Translations under genes and position numbers: made by a program
Source of the DNA: Opitutia bacterium
GTDB taxonomy: Bacteria > Verrucomicrobiota > Verrucomicrobiia > Opitutales > Opitutaceae
Length of the DNA stretch: 64,000 nucleotides
Assembly: GCA_016187945.1 (NCBI GenBank)
Contig: JACPIT010000004.1
Coordinates: forward strand, 242,854 to 306,853
Direction of reading: 5' to 3'
In this document: positions 33,783 through 42,504 of the stretch, piece by piece
Numbering within the stretch: position 1 is the first letter of the stretch
How the letters are laid out: every line of letters starts with the position of its first letter
Notes under the pieces: model-generated
Seen by the model: only the letters and a program-made list of their open reading frames with translations
What the model was told of the DNA's origin: nothing
Database searches by the model: none

Positions 33783-36371
33783 ATGCTCCGCGTCCTCCTG
33801 CCGCCCAATCTCGCCAGCGCCGCCCCGCGCAACGCGATTCCCGTGCGGCTGGAACTCGACCTGAAGGCGGAGCCGCCCGCGGCCTTCGTGCCCGCGCTGG
33901 CGATTCTACAACGCATCGGCGTCACGCCGCAGCCCGTCTCTTTCGTCCAGCTCACGCGCGCTCAGCTCCGCGAGCTGCTCAGCGCACTCGTTGGCGAAAA
34001 AGTCTTCTTCCGCCTCGACCGCCCCGCCGATCCGCTCCCGTGGAACGGCCTCGTGCTCCCCGGCGTCAGCGAGCACCTCGCCGAGAAACCCGCCGCGCCC
34101 CCGCCGCCGCCGCCCGCCGCCAAACTCCGAAATACGGAGTTTGCCCCCGGCGCCACCCGGGAGCCGGCAAAAACCAAAGTCCGTAATACGGACTTTGCCA
34201 AAACGCAGCCGCTCGCACCGATGACGGTCGACGGGTCGGAGCATTACCTCGCGATCACGTTGCCGGCGCGCGAATCGGTCCTCTACGCACCCGCGCTCGA
34301 GTTTCTCCAAGTCAACCGCTTCGTCCTCGATCCGCTCACGCGCAAGTGGTGGCTGCGCGACCGCCACAAGGTGCTCAACATTCTCGCCACCCACGGCGCC
34401 GAGCTCCGCGAGCGCTACGACGCCGAGTTCACGCCCAATTTCGACCGCAACACCGCCCACCTCAAAACCGCCGCGATCGCCGCGGAGGTCGCCGAGGCGG
34501 GCGACGACTACGACGTCTCACTCGGCCTGAAGGCTGGCAGCGCGCCCGAAGCGCAAATCCGGGCCGCGATCGCCACCGGGCGCGGCTACATCGAGGACAA
34601 CGGCACGATCTTCCTCGTCGACCGCGCCCGCCTCGCCCAGCTCGAGCAGGCGCATCGCGCGCTCGCGCAGGAGCCGTCCGCCAGCGCGCTCGGCAAACGC
34701 CGCATCTCGCGAGCGCGCGTCGCCGAGGTTTCCGATCTCCTCGAGCAAATCGCGCCCGGCTTCCAAGCGCCCGAGACCTGGCGCGCACGCAGCACCGCGT
34801 TGCACAATCTCTCCACGCTCGCGCCCGCGCCGATCCCCGCGTGGTTCGCCGCGACGCTGCGCCCCTACCAACAGCTCGGCGTCGCGTGGCTCTGGCACCT
34901 CTACCGTCAGCAGCTCGGCGGCATCCTCGCCGATGAGATGGGCCTCGGCAAAACGCCGCAAGCGCTCGCGCTGCTCGCCGCGGCCACCGCGGACGCGTTG
35001 GTGGGAGGGGCTCTATGCCCCGACGAGAAGTCAACGTCGGGGCACAAAGCCCCTCCCACCCCAAACCGCGCCGCGCGCGCCGCGCGTCCGCACCTCGTCG
35101 TCGTGCCCGCCTCGCTGATGGAAAACTGGCGCCGGGAGGCCGCGCGGTTCGCGCCGGCGTTGCGGACGTTCGTCCATCACGGGGCGCAGCGCCTCGCCGC
35201 GGTCGATTTCGCCGCGCACAATCTCGTGCTGACCTCCTACGGCACGCTCGCACGCGACGTCGCCTTGTTCGAGAGCGTCGAGTTCGACCTCGTGCTCGCC
35301 GACGAGGCGCAGCACTTGAAGAACCGCCGCACGCAAGCTGCGCAATCGCTCCGCGCGCTGCGCGGTCGCGGCCGTTTTCTTCTCACCGGCACGCCGCTCG
35401 AAAACTCGCTCGACGATCTGCGCTCGCTCTTCGAGTTTCTGATGCCCGGCTTCGTGCCGAAGCTCCCGCCGGGCCTGAAGCGCGACGAGCGCACGTTTCA
35501 CGACGAGCGGCTCCGCGCGCAAACCGCGCCCTACATCCTGCGACGCACGAAGAGCGCCGTCGCACCCGAGCTGCCGCCGAAAATCGAGCAGGTCGTCTGG
35601 TGCGAGCCGAGCGCCGCGCAGACGCAACTCTATCGCCGACTTCAGGAGGACAGCGAACGCGAGTTGATCGACCTCGCTGCGAAAGGCGCCTCGGAAAACC
35701 GCCTGCGCCTCGCGACGCTCACGCAGCTTTTGCGCCTGCGGCAAATCTGCTGCGACCCGCGCTTGCTGGAAAAGGTAGGGCGAGTCGTCCCCGACGAGCC
35801 GTCGTCCGCGTCCACACCAAAGCCTCGGCTCACCGGGGACGGTTCGCCCTACCCCGACTCCGCCAAGCTCGACGCGTTTCGCGAACTGCTCGCCGAGTCG
35901 ATCGACGAAGGCCACCGCATGTTGGTCTTCTCGCAATTCACCTCGCTGCTGGCGCTGCTGCGCGAGGAGCTCGAAGCGCAGGGCGTGGCTTTCTGCTACC
36001 TCGACGGCTCGATGAGCGCGAAGGCGCGCCAGGCCGAGGTCGACCGGTTTCAGTCGAGCGACGACGTGCCCGTTTTCCTCATCTCGCTCAAGGCCGGCGG
36101 CACCGGTCTGAATCTCACCGGCGCGGACGTCGTCGTGCACTACGACCCGTGGTGGAATCCCGCCGCCGAAGCGCAGGCGACGGACCGCACGCACCGCATC
36201 GGCCAGACGAGAGTCGTGACGAGTTACCGGCTGATCTGCTCCGGCACTGTCGAGGAAAAGGTCATGGCGCTCCAGGACGCGAAACGCGCGCTGCTCGCCG
36301 ACGTGTTCGAGGCGAGCGACGCCGCGGCGGCGCGGCTCAGTCTCGCCGATCTCAAGAGCCTGCTGGCGTGA
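33783..36371 (+). CDS. SNF2-family ATPase/helicase containing three in-frame palindromic repeats
   Basis: The N-terminal 340 residues are a bacterial SNF2-associated region. Motif I DEMGLGKT is near 383, motif II LADEAQHLKN near 507, motif III LLTGTPLEN near 535, and motif VI DPWWNPAAEAQATDRTHRIGQ near 788. These give an ATP-driven DNA translocase likely involved in transcription recovery or repair. Three noncoding-type palindromes are translated inside it (about residues 113-138, 406-426 and 664-690), each in linkers between core motifs. No frameshift is seen. Confidence 0.93.
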   Translation: MLRVLLPPNLASAAPRNAIPVRLELDLKAEPPAAFVPALAILQRIGVTPQPVSFVQLTRAQLRELLSALVGEKVFFRLDRPADPLPWNGLVLPGVSEHLAEKPAAPPPPPPAAKLRNTEFAPGATREPAKTKVRNTDFAKTQPLAPMTVDGSEHYLAITLPARESVLYAPALEFLQVNRFVLDPLTRKWWLRDRHKVLNILATHGAELRERYDAEFTPNFDRNTAHLKTAAIAAEVAEAGDDYDVSLGLKAGSAPEAQIRAAIATGRGYIEDNGTIFLVDRARLAQLEQAHRALAQEPSASALGKRRISRARVAEVSDLLEQIAPGFQAPETWRARSTALHNLSTLAPAPIPAWFAATLRPYQQLGVAWLWHLYRQQLGGILADEMGLGKTPQALALLAAATADALVGGALCPDEKSTSGHKAPPTPNRAARAARPHLVVVPASLMENWRREAARFAPALRTFVHHGAQRLAAVDFAAHNLVLTSYGTLARDVALFESVEFDLVLADEAQHLKNRRTQAAQSLRALRGRGRFLLTGTPLENSLDDLRSLFEFLMPGFVPKLPPGLKRDERTFHDERLRAQTAPYILRRTKSAVAPELPPKIEQVVWCEPSAAQTQLYRRLQEDSERELIDLAAKGASENRLRLATLTQLLRLRQICCDPRLLEKVGRVVPDEPSSASTPKPRLTGDGSPYPDSAKLDAFRELLAESIDEGHRMLVFSQFTSLLALLREELEAQGVAFCYLDGSMSAKARQAEVDRFQSSDDVPVFLISLKAGGTGLNLTGADVVVHYDPWWNPAAEAQATDRTHRIGQTRVVTSYRLICSGTVEEKVMALQDAKRALLADVFEASDAAAARLSLADLKSLLA
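34122..34196. repeat. In-frame palindrome pair inside SNF2 gene (AAACTCCG..CGGAGTTT and AAAGTCCG..CGGACTTT)
   Basis: aaactccgaaatacggagttt (34122-34142) and aaagtccgtaatacggacttt (34176-34196) are two 21-bp perfect-arm hairpins in direct order. They encode LRNTEFAPG and VRNTDFAKT. They sit in the Pro-rich linker of the N-terminal region. Confidence 0.9.
35000..35060. repeat. In-frame palindrome inside SNF2 gene, between motifs I and Ia
   Basis: ggtgggaggggctctatgccccgacg … cgtcggggcacaaagcccctcccacc, a 61-bp inverted repeat. It is translated as GGALCPDEKSTSGHKAPPTP between DEMGLGKT and HLVVVPASLMENW. It has the same design as the family-C hairpins but a different sequence. Confidence 0.9.
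35774..35853. repeat. In-frame palindrome inside SNF2 gene, helicase-C linker
   Basis: ggtagggcgagtcgtccccg … cggggacggttcgccctacc, an 80-bp inverted repeat. It is translated as KVGRVVPDEPSSASTPKPRLTGDGSPYP between QICCDPRLLE and DSAKLDAFRELL. The gtagggcg/cgccctac ends recall family F. Confidence 0.9.
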
Positions 36372-37563
36372 GTTGCGGCGCCGCGGCGGCGCGCTGGGCC
36401 TCCTCGGGCGTCGGGCGCTGCACGAGCAGCGGCTCCTGGAGTTCGCCGAGTTGCAGGAAATTTTCCAGGCGCGCGATCACCATCGCGGTCAGGACGGTGC
36501 CGGCGCGCACGAGCGTGAAGCCCGAACGCGTCGCGATGTCCGACACCACGACGTCGCCCGCCTGCGCCGAGTGGAGCGGCAGTTGGTGCACGGGCCGGTC
36601 GGAGCTGAGCGTGTTCGCGAGGAAATCGCCGAAGCACTCGAAGCATTTCTCCAGCAACTTCGGATCGTAGTAGCCGGTGCGGGCGTTCATCGCCTCGAAC
36701 GCGCGGCGTTTCACCACGCCGTCGTCCTCGAGGTCGAGGCGGTCGCTCAGGATTTTGATCATCCGACTCGCGACCGGCAGCGACTCGCCCGCGAGGCCGT
36801 CGCCGGGAAAACCGCTGCCGTCGAAGCGCGCCGATTGATAGAGGACGGCGCGGGCCACGGGCTTGAGACGCGGAATCTCGATGAGCAAGTCGTGGCCGAT
36901 ACGCGGCGTGCGTTCGACGATGTGCTGTTCCTCCGGCAGCAGTTCGAGCCCCGAGCCCAGTTTCCGGAGCACATTGTAGGGCACGACGGTGTAGCCGATG
37001 TTCACCAGCAGCGCGGCGAGATCGAGTTCCCAGAGCGGACCGGTGCCGACGAAACGCGCGAAACGCGCCATCGAGTCGCGCAGCCGCTGGCCGCGTCCGA
37101 GCGCGTGCGGAGAGATCATGCCGAGCACGTCGACGAGCACCTTGACGCTGCCGGCGAGCGTGCCTTCGAGCAGCTCGCGTTCGATGCGGAGAAGTTCGTA
37201 GGCGCGCAACGCGGCCTCGAGCGCCGGCACGAGCGTTTCGGGCGGACAGGGTTTGTTGAGGAAACGGAAGACTTCGCCGCGATTCACGGCGTCGACCGCG
37301 GTCTGTTGGTCGGCGTTGCCGGTGAGCATCATTCGCACCGTGTCGGGCGCGCGTTGGCGCACGCGTTCGAGCAGCTCGATGCCTTTCATGCCGGGCATGT
37401 TCATGTCCGCGAGCACGACGGCGTAGGGCCCTTTCGTTTCGAGGAGCTGGAGCGCCTCGGCGCCGCTCAGGGCGGTGTCGAAGGAGAATTGCTTGCGCAG
37501 ATTGCGCTGAAAGGCGGCGAGCAGGTTGGCGTCGTCGTCGACGATGAGCAGGCGGGCGTTCAT
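36352..37563 (-). CDS. Response regulator with degenerate HD-GYP-like output
   Basis: The start ATG 37563 overlaps the kinase stop (ATGA). The receiver ([22 protein letters not shown] … VVLADMNMPGMKGIELLERV, Asp in LADMNMP) is followed by an HD-GYP-like region. The HD pair is replaced (LAALLVNIGYTVVP) and the GYP block is RFDGSGFPGDGL, preceded by YQSA rather than HHE. Metal-binding residues for c-di-GMP hydrolysis are therefore largely missing. Track ORF 36352-39963 is this frame extended through the kinase gene. Confidence 0.85.
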   Translation of the reverse strand: MNARLLIVDDDANLLAAFQRNLRKQFSFDTALSGAEALQLLETKGPYAVVLADMNMPGMKGIELLERVRQRAPDTVRMMLTGNADQQTAVDAVNRGEVFRFLNKPCPPETLVPALEAALRAYELLRIERELLEGTLAGSVKVLVDVLGMISPHALGRGQRLRDSMARFARFVGTGPLWELDLAALLVNIGYTVVPYNVLRKLGSGLELLPEEQHIVERTPRIGHDLLIEIPRLKPVARAVLYQSARFDGSGFPGDGLAGESLPVASRMIKILSDRLDLEDDGVVKRRAFEAMNARTGYYDPKLLEKCFECFGDFLANTLSSDRPVHQLPLHSAQAGDVVVSDIATRSGFTLVRAGTVLTAMVIARLENFLQLGELQEPLLVQRPTPEEAQRAAAAPQLTPAGS

Positions 37564-39302
37564 GGAGCGGAGTTGGTTTCGGGCGCGGCGGAGAGACACG
37601 TTTCGCCGGCGAGCGGGAGGCGGATTTTGAAGACGGTGCCGCGACCGATCTCGGTGTCGAAGTTCACGGTGCCGTGGTGACGCTTCACGATCACGCGGTG
37701 GACGATCGTCAGACCCTGGCCGGTGCCGCGGCCGACCTCCTTGGTGGTGAAAAACGGCTCGAAGATGCGCGCGCGGTGCGCCTCGGGGATGCCGGTGCCG
37801 GTGTCCTCGACCTCGACCTCGACCCAGTCGTCCTCCCGGCGCGTGCGGATCGTGATCTTGCCGCGCACGCTGCCGTCGTCGCACTGCTTCAACGCGTCGC
37901 CGATCGCGTGCGAGGCGTTCACGATGAGGTTCAGCATGACCTGGTTGAACTCGTCCACGACGCACGGCACGGTGGGCAGGTCCGGGGCGAGTTCGCAGAC
38001 GACCTCGGCCACGTATTTCCACTCGTGGCGCGTCACGTTCACGGCGGTCTCGATCACGTGATTCAAATCGGCGGTGGAGCTGTGCGCGTTGTTGGGGTGC
38101 GAGAATTCCTTGAGCGAACCCACGATGCGCGCGACCCGCTGGAGGCCCTCGAGCGATTGCGTCAGCGTCTGCGGAATTTCCGTCAACAGGTAGTCGAGTT
38201 CGACGTCCTCGCGCAACTTCGCCACGGCCGCGGCCTGCTCGCGCAACTCCGGACTCGCCGTCGCCGCGGCGCGCAGCGCGTCGCAGGCCTTCAGCAGGTC
38301 CGCGAGCTGCGCGAACGAGCGACGGAGGAAGTGCACGTTGTCGGTCACGAATTGCGTCGGCGTGTTGATCTCGTGCGCGATGCCGGCGGCGAGGCCGCCG
38401 ATCGACTCCATGCGCTGCGCGAGATGCCGTTGCGCTTCCATTTCCCGGCGCTCCGCCTCGGCGAGTTTCTGTTCGGTGATGTTGCGCGAGATGCCGAACG
38501 TGCCGACGATCTCGCCCTCGGAGTCGCGCAACGGGAACTTCGAGGTCGAAACCCACGACACACGACCGTCCGGCCAGACCTCCTTCTCCTCGACGTCGAG
38601 CACCGAATCGCCGGTGCGCATGATCGTCTGCTCCATCTCGAACGCCGGCTGCGCGTGCTCGGCGGTGAACCGGTCGAAATCCGTCTTGCCGATCAGCGCC
38701 GAAGGTTCCGCGCAACCGTCCTTCTTCGCCAGCGAGCGGCTCACGCGCAGGAAGCGACTGTTGCGGTCCTTGAAATAGACCTGATCGTGCACGGTCTCGA
38801 GGAGCGCCTGGAGCAGTTCGCGATCGTAGGCCGCATGGATCGCGGCGGTGGTCGGCAGTCGCGTGGCGGCGACGCAATAATACGGCTGCCCGTCGACGAC
38901 GCGTTTCAGCATCGCCAGCTCGACGGAGGTCTCGCTGCCCCACACGTCCCGCAGCTCGCACGCGCCGCGCCAGCCGCCGAGCACCTGCGTGTGCGGCAGG
39001 ATCGTGTTGTTGAGCAGATCGAGCGAGCGGACGCCGAAGATGTCGGGCAACGTGAACGCGTGCAGCTTCGCCGTCGGCTCGGCCGTCAGCCAGCGCCGGC
39101 CGAAATCGTTCAGGTAGAGCGCACGGCTGTTCGCGGCATCGAAGATCGCGACGAGCGTCGGCGCGTGCGCCAGGATCGCCGCGAGCAGGCGATCGCGCGC
39201 GGCGTCGGACAATGCGGCGTCGATGCCCGTGAGCGGGAAGGGAGGTGCGGTGACGGAATTCACGCGCGGCGGCAAGCGGGGCCGCCCCCCTCTCATCGGC
39301 AC
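37560..39302 (-). CDS. PAS-domain sensor histidine kinase
   Basis: There are two PAS segments: one from about residue 40 ([25 protein letters not shown]) and one from about 165 ([19 protein letters not shown] … [19 protein letters not shown]). The H-box is [18 protein letters not shown] and the ATPase blocks are [26 protein letters not shown] and [15 protein letters not shown]. No membrane segment, so cytoplasmic. It is translationally coupled to its response regulator by a 4-base overlap. Confidence 0.92.
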   Translation of the reverse strand: MPMRGGRPRLPPRVNSVTAPPFPLTGIDAALSDAARDRLLAAILAHAPTLVAIFDAANSRALYLNDFGRRWLTAEPTAKLHAFTLPDIFGVRSLDLLNNTILPHTQVLGGWRGACELRDVWGSETSVELAMLKRVVDGQPYYCVAATRLPTTAAIHAAYDRELLQALLETVHDQVYFKDRNSRFLRVSRSLAKKDGCAEPSALIGKTDFDRFTAEHAQPAFEMEQTIMRTGDSVLDVEEKEVWPDGRVSWVSTSKFPLRDSEGEIVGTFGISRNITEQKLAEAERREMEAQRHLAQRMESIGGLAAGIAHEINTPTQFVTDNVHFLRRSFAQLADLLKACDALRAAATASPELREQAAAVAKLREDVELDYLLTEIPQTLTQSLEGLQRVARIVGSLKEFSHPNNAHSSTADLNHVIETAVNVTRHEWKYVAEVVCELAPDLPTVPCVVDEFNQVMLNLIVNASHAIGDALKQCDDGSVRGKITIRTRREDDWVEVEVEDTGTGIPEAHRARIFEPFFTTKEVGRGTGQGLTIVHRVIVKRHHGTVNFDTEIGRGTVFKIRLPLAGETCLSAAPETNSAP

Positions 39303-39323
39303 GCACGAGGGAAACTGAAGCCG

Positions 39324-39818
39324 TCAACCCGCGTTCGGCACGCGTTCGAGATACTCGCGCGTGATCTGCGGAATCCGGTCCTCGAGCCAGAGCGCCATCG
39401 CCGTCTCCTCGCGCAGGATGTCGCTGCAGGTATGCGAGAGATCGACGAACCCCGCCCCCTCCGCCGCCGCGATCAAAGCGCTGTAAGTGGCGATCTCGAG
39501 GTGCTCCATCGCGTATTCGGCGAGGGCGTTTTTGACCGGCTCGTCGCGAAAAATGCCGGTGCTCATTCCTTGCAGCGCCCCGAAGGCACCGGCCGCGAGA
39601 TCCTTGGCAACCGAGGCGTGGGCACCGAGCGCCTCGAGCGCAGCGCCGATGCGGCGCGCGTGCTCGCGCGTTTCCGCGAGATGTTTTTCGAGCTGCTCGC
39701 GGACGGCGGGATAATTCTGCGCCTCCTTGAGGTGCCAGCCGAGCACGTGCTCGACGTTGCGCTCCATCGCGTGCGCATCGTGCAGCCAGGCGATGATCTG
39801 TTCGTGGGACGATTCCAT
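39324..39818 (-). CDS. DUF892 (YciE/YciF-like) ferritin-like protein
   Basis: ATG 39818 (MESSHEQIIAWLHDAHAMERNVEHVLGWHLKEA) matches the four-helix DUF892 pattern with ferritin-type carboxylates/His in each helix: HDAHAMERN, EHARRIGAAL, EYAMEHLEIATYSALI and REETAMALWLEDRIPQIT. The family is linked to stress responses; metal binding is inferred. Track start 40088 reads through the intergenic region. Confidence 0.82.
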   Translation of the reverse strand: MESSHEQIIAWLHDAHAMERNVEHVLGWHLKEAQNYPAVREQLEKHLAETREHARRIGAALEALGAHASVAKDLAAGAFGALQGMSTGIFRDEPVKNALAEYAMEHLEIATYSALIAAAEGAGFVDLSHTCSDILREETAMALWLEDRIPQITREYLERVPNAG

Positions 39819-40068
39819 GAGAGAAGCGGAGGTGAGGTTGACCGCGCTGCGGAAGGAAGGCGGAAGACCGCGGGCGCGGAATGCACCGTGCGGCACGGAC
39901 CGCGAACTGCAAAGCGCGCTGCCGCCCGTTTCGCCCGAAAGCGCGCGCCGCAGTTTTCCCCACACGGACTCGGCGAAGCTCGCAGCGGCTTTTCGGGCAA
40001 ACGCGCCGCGCCGCTCGTCACGCGCTGGTCCGCGCGAACTTTCCGCGCGCCACCGTGTCGGTGCATGC

Positions 40069-40332
40069 ATGGCGGAACGACTTCCCATCCTCTACATCAA
40101 GCCCGGCTGCCCGTGGTGCGACGAGGCCATCGAGTTTCTCGACGCTCACGGCATCGGTTACCAACAGAAGGATGTGACGCGCGACGACGCCGCGCGCGCG
40201 GAGCTGCATCGCAAGTCCGGGCAAACCAAGGCGCCCATGCTCGACTGGCACGGCGACATCCTCGCGGACTTCGGCGTCGACGAGCTCGTGCCATTTCTGC
40301 GCGAGCGGGAAGTGCAACTCGAGGACAGCTAA
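40069..40332 (+). CDS. Glutaredoxin
   Basis: The 87-residue protein starts MAERLPILYIKPGCPWCDEAIEFLDAHGI with the CPWC active site. TKAPMLDWHGDILADFGVDELVPFL corresponds to the usual TVPxVF…GGxDEL region, though the cis-Pro motif is APML. It reduces disulfides with glutathione or thioredoxin-type partners in the cytoplasm. Confidence 0.85.
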   Translation: MAERLPILYIKPGCPWCDEAIEFLDAHGIGYQQKDVTRDDAARAELHRKSGQTKAPMLDWHGDILADFGVDELVPFLREREVQLEDS

Positions 40333-40342
40333 CCCGAATCGC

Positions 40343-40795
40343 TCACCGCGCCGCGACGACCGGGAAATGCCGCGCGAGCTCCTGTGGCGCGATTTTCGTG
40401 AGATCCTTGATTTCCGCCCGATCGAGCCGCGCACGCTGCTCGGCCGGCAGACGTTCGAGCACGGCGTGATGGAGGCCCGGACCGGCGGCGTAGTCCCAAG
40501 CGAGGCCCGGATGGCGCGCGAGGAAGCGCGAGAGTTCGCGCGCGATCTCGGCGATGTTGCGACGCTCGTATTCCTCCTGCATCGGCAATCGTTCGTCGAT
40601 CGACGCACCATTGCCCGTGCCGCGCGAGAAGCGGCCGGCGAAATCCGAGTCGTTTCCCGTGTAGGGCTGGTGGCCCTCCGGAAAATCCGCGGCCTCGATG
40701 AGCGTGAAATGAGGTCCAAGTGCGCCGGTCGGCTGATCCTCGCGGAAGAGACGGAGCGACGCCCGATTCAAGACAGCGACAAGACGTGGGATCAT
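40343..40795 (-). CDS. Hypothetical 150-residue protein
   Basis: ATG 40795 (MIPRLVAVLNRASLRLFREDQPTGALGPHFTLIEAADFPEGHQPYTGNDSDFAGRF) continues with amphipathic helices (YERRNIAEIARELSRFLARHPGLAWDYAAGPGLHHAVLERL). The product looks cytoplasmic and globular. It shares no motif I recognise. It converges with the glutaredoxin gene; the stops are about 10 bp apart. Confidence 0.7.
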   Translation of the reverse strand: MIPRLVAVLNRASLRLFREDQPTGALGPHFTLIEAADFPEGHQPYTGNDSDFAGRFSRGTGNGASIDERLPMQEEYERRNIAEIARELSRFLARHPGLAWDYAAGPGLHHAVLERLPAEQRARLDRAEIKDLTKIAPQELARHFPVVAAR

Positions 40796-40984
40796 GCCTG
40801 AACGGTAGCATGCGCCCACGCCGCCCGCAAGGTGCCGCTCGTCGACACGACGAGCCGGCGCCACAAATGGGGGCGCCTCCGCAGGCGCGAGCGCGGGTTT
40901 CGCCCCCGGCACTTCGCGGCGCGGCGCCGGTCGCGCCGCTCGCGCGGGAGGGAACATCGGCGGCGCGCCGCGGTATCGGATAGT

Positions 40985-41305
40985 ATGTTTTCCGCCGCCA
41001 AAGACGCGATGGCGAGTCGCGCCGCCCAAGCCTACCTGAACAACCGCATCGCGCGCTACGGCCGGTTGCAGGAGCTGCGGATCGACTCGCGTGCGCGCAC
41101 GATGGAAGGCACGTGCCTGCTCGACGGCGAGCGCACGCCGATCACGATCCAAGTCGAGCGCTACGAAATCAGCGAGCGCGACGGCGCGAAATACCTGACG
41201 ATGCACCGTTGCCGCTGCGCGCGGCCGTGGTTGCAGAATCTGCTCCGCGACTTCGTCGAAGGTCGCAGCGTCGAGCTGCCGGCCTGGGCAGCGGCGGCGC
41301 TGTGA
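40985..41305 (+). CDS. Hypothetical 106-residue protein
   Basis: ATG 40985 (MFSAAKDAMASRAAQAYLNNRIARYGRLQELRIDSRARTMEGTCLLDGERTPITIQVERYEI) suggests one helix followed by a beta sheet. The C-terminus has CRCARPWLQNLLRDFVEG. Similar short proteins without a name occur in other bacteria; no function is known. The start at the track's 40832 would add Arg-rich shadow. Confidence 0.7.
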   Translation: MFSAAKDAMASRAAQAYLNNRIARYGRLQELRIDSRARTMEGTCLLDGERTPITIQVERYEISERDGAKYLTMHRCRCARPWLQNLLRDFVEGRSVELPAWAAAAL

Positions 41306-41439
41306 CACGCGCGAGTCGTCGATCGCGCGGCGGCGAGCGCCCGCACGCCGTCGACTCACGACTCGCCGGCGGCCGGCGCGCCGGGAATCGGCGAGGATTT
41401 CCCGATTGAGCGCGCGGCGGCGGCGCCAATGATCCGCGC

Positions 41440-42339
41440 ATGCGTCTCGCGCTTCTTTCCCGACTCACGCTCGTCCTTCTCCTCGGCGCCGTCTCGCTGC
41501 GAGCGGACGACTATGCCGCAACGATCGCCCAATGGCGCTCCGAGCGCGTCGGCCGGTTGACGGCGCCCGACGGCTGGCTGTCGCTCATCGGCCTGCATTG
41601 GCTGCAACTCGGCGACAACACGGTCGGCTCCGCCGAGGACAACCGCATCCGCCTTTCCGCGGGCGCGGCCTATCTCGGGACCGTGCACCTCACCGCAGAC
41701 GGCAAGGCCAGCTTCCTCGCCGCGCCGGCTTCGCTCGCGAACGTCGATGGCGTGGCCGCCGGCGAGCATCCGGTCGAGCTGAGCTACGGCGCGGGCAAAC
41801 CCAGCCTCGTGGCGGCGCGCAACGTGAGTTTCTTCGTCATCAAGCGCGGCGAAAAAATCGGCCTGCGCGTGCGCGACAGCGAGAGCGCGCGCCGCACGGG
41901 ATTCGCGGGCATCGATTATTTCGAGATCGACCCGAGCTGGCGCATCGAGGCGACGTGGGTGGCGTTCGAGCAGCCGCGCATGATCCCGATCACGAACGTG
42001 CTCGGCCAAACGTCGACGATGCCCGTCCCCGGCAAAGCGGTATTCACGCGCGACGGTCGGACGATCGAGCTGCTGCCCGTGCTCGAAGGCGGGCCGGATG
42101 AACCGCTGTTCTTCATCATCGCCGACGAGACGAGTGGCACCGAGACCTACGGCGCTTCCCGCTTCCTCTACGCCGAGCCGCCGAAAGACGGGAAGATCGT
42201 CCTCGATTTCAACCGCGCGCAAAATCCGCCGTGCGCGTTCACGCCGTTTGCGACGTGTCCGTTGCCGCCGAAGGAGAATCGCCTGCCGATCCGCGTGACC
42301 GCCGGCGAGAAGGTTTATCGCGGCGAGACGCACGAGTAG
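41440..42339 (+). CDS. DUF1684-family exported protein
   Basis: A signal peptide (MRLALLSRLTLVLLLGAVSLRA) precedes DUF1684: YAATIAQWRSERVGRLTAPDGWLSLIGLHWLQLGDNTVGS … ARRTGFAGIDYFEIDPSWRIEA … LDFNRAQNPPCAFTPFATCPLPPKENRLPIRVTAGEK. All family hallmark blocks are present and length matches. The two Cys in the last block could coordinate metal. Function unassigned. Confidence 0.9.
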   Translation: MRLALLSRLTLVLLLGAVSLRADDYAATIAQWRSERVGRLTAPDGWLSLIGLHWLQLGDNTVGSAEDNRIRLSAGAAYLGTVHLTADGKASFLAAPASLANVDGVAAGEHPVELSYGAGKPSLVAARNVSFFVIKRGEKIGLRVRDSESARRTGFAGIDYFEIDPSWRIEATWVAFEQPRMIPITNVLGQTSTMPVPGKAVFTRDGRTIELLPVLEGGPDEPLFFIIADETSGTETYGASRFLYAEPPKDGKIVLDFNRAQNPPCAFTPFATCPLPPKENRLPIRVTAGEKVYRGETHE

Positions 42340-42354
42340 CGCGGTGTCTCCGCC

Positions 42355-42384
42355 CCGGAGCGGCGATATTTTATCGCCGTTCCG
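42355..42384. repeat. Short palindrome family G, copy 1
   Basis: ccggagcggcgatattttatcgccgttccg, with arms of 12-13 bp around ttt and one mismatch. It lies 15 bp after the DUF1684 stop. A second copy is at 48907-48935. Possible terminator-like or REP-like element. Confidence 0.75.
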
Positions 42385-42504
42385 CCAAAGATCGCGCCGC
42401 GCAGGCGTGTTTGAACTCGGCTTCATCGCGCCGTTCGGCCTGCTCGCGCGCCGCTCTCCATTGCCCGCTTGCCGGCGACGTGAGCGCCCGTAACGTCGCG
42501 CGCC

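Noticed and set aside
36352-39963. 1203-residue minus-strand ORF
   Set aside because: Only its last 403 residues are a real response regulator; the rest is the wrong frame of the PAS kinase gene 37560-39302 and of 39324-39818.
37674-40469. 931-residue plus-strand ORF
   Set aside because: Antisense shadow of the PAS kinase and DUF892 genes.
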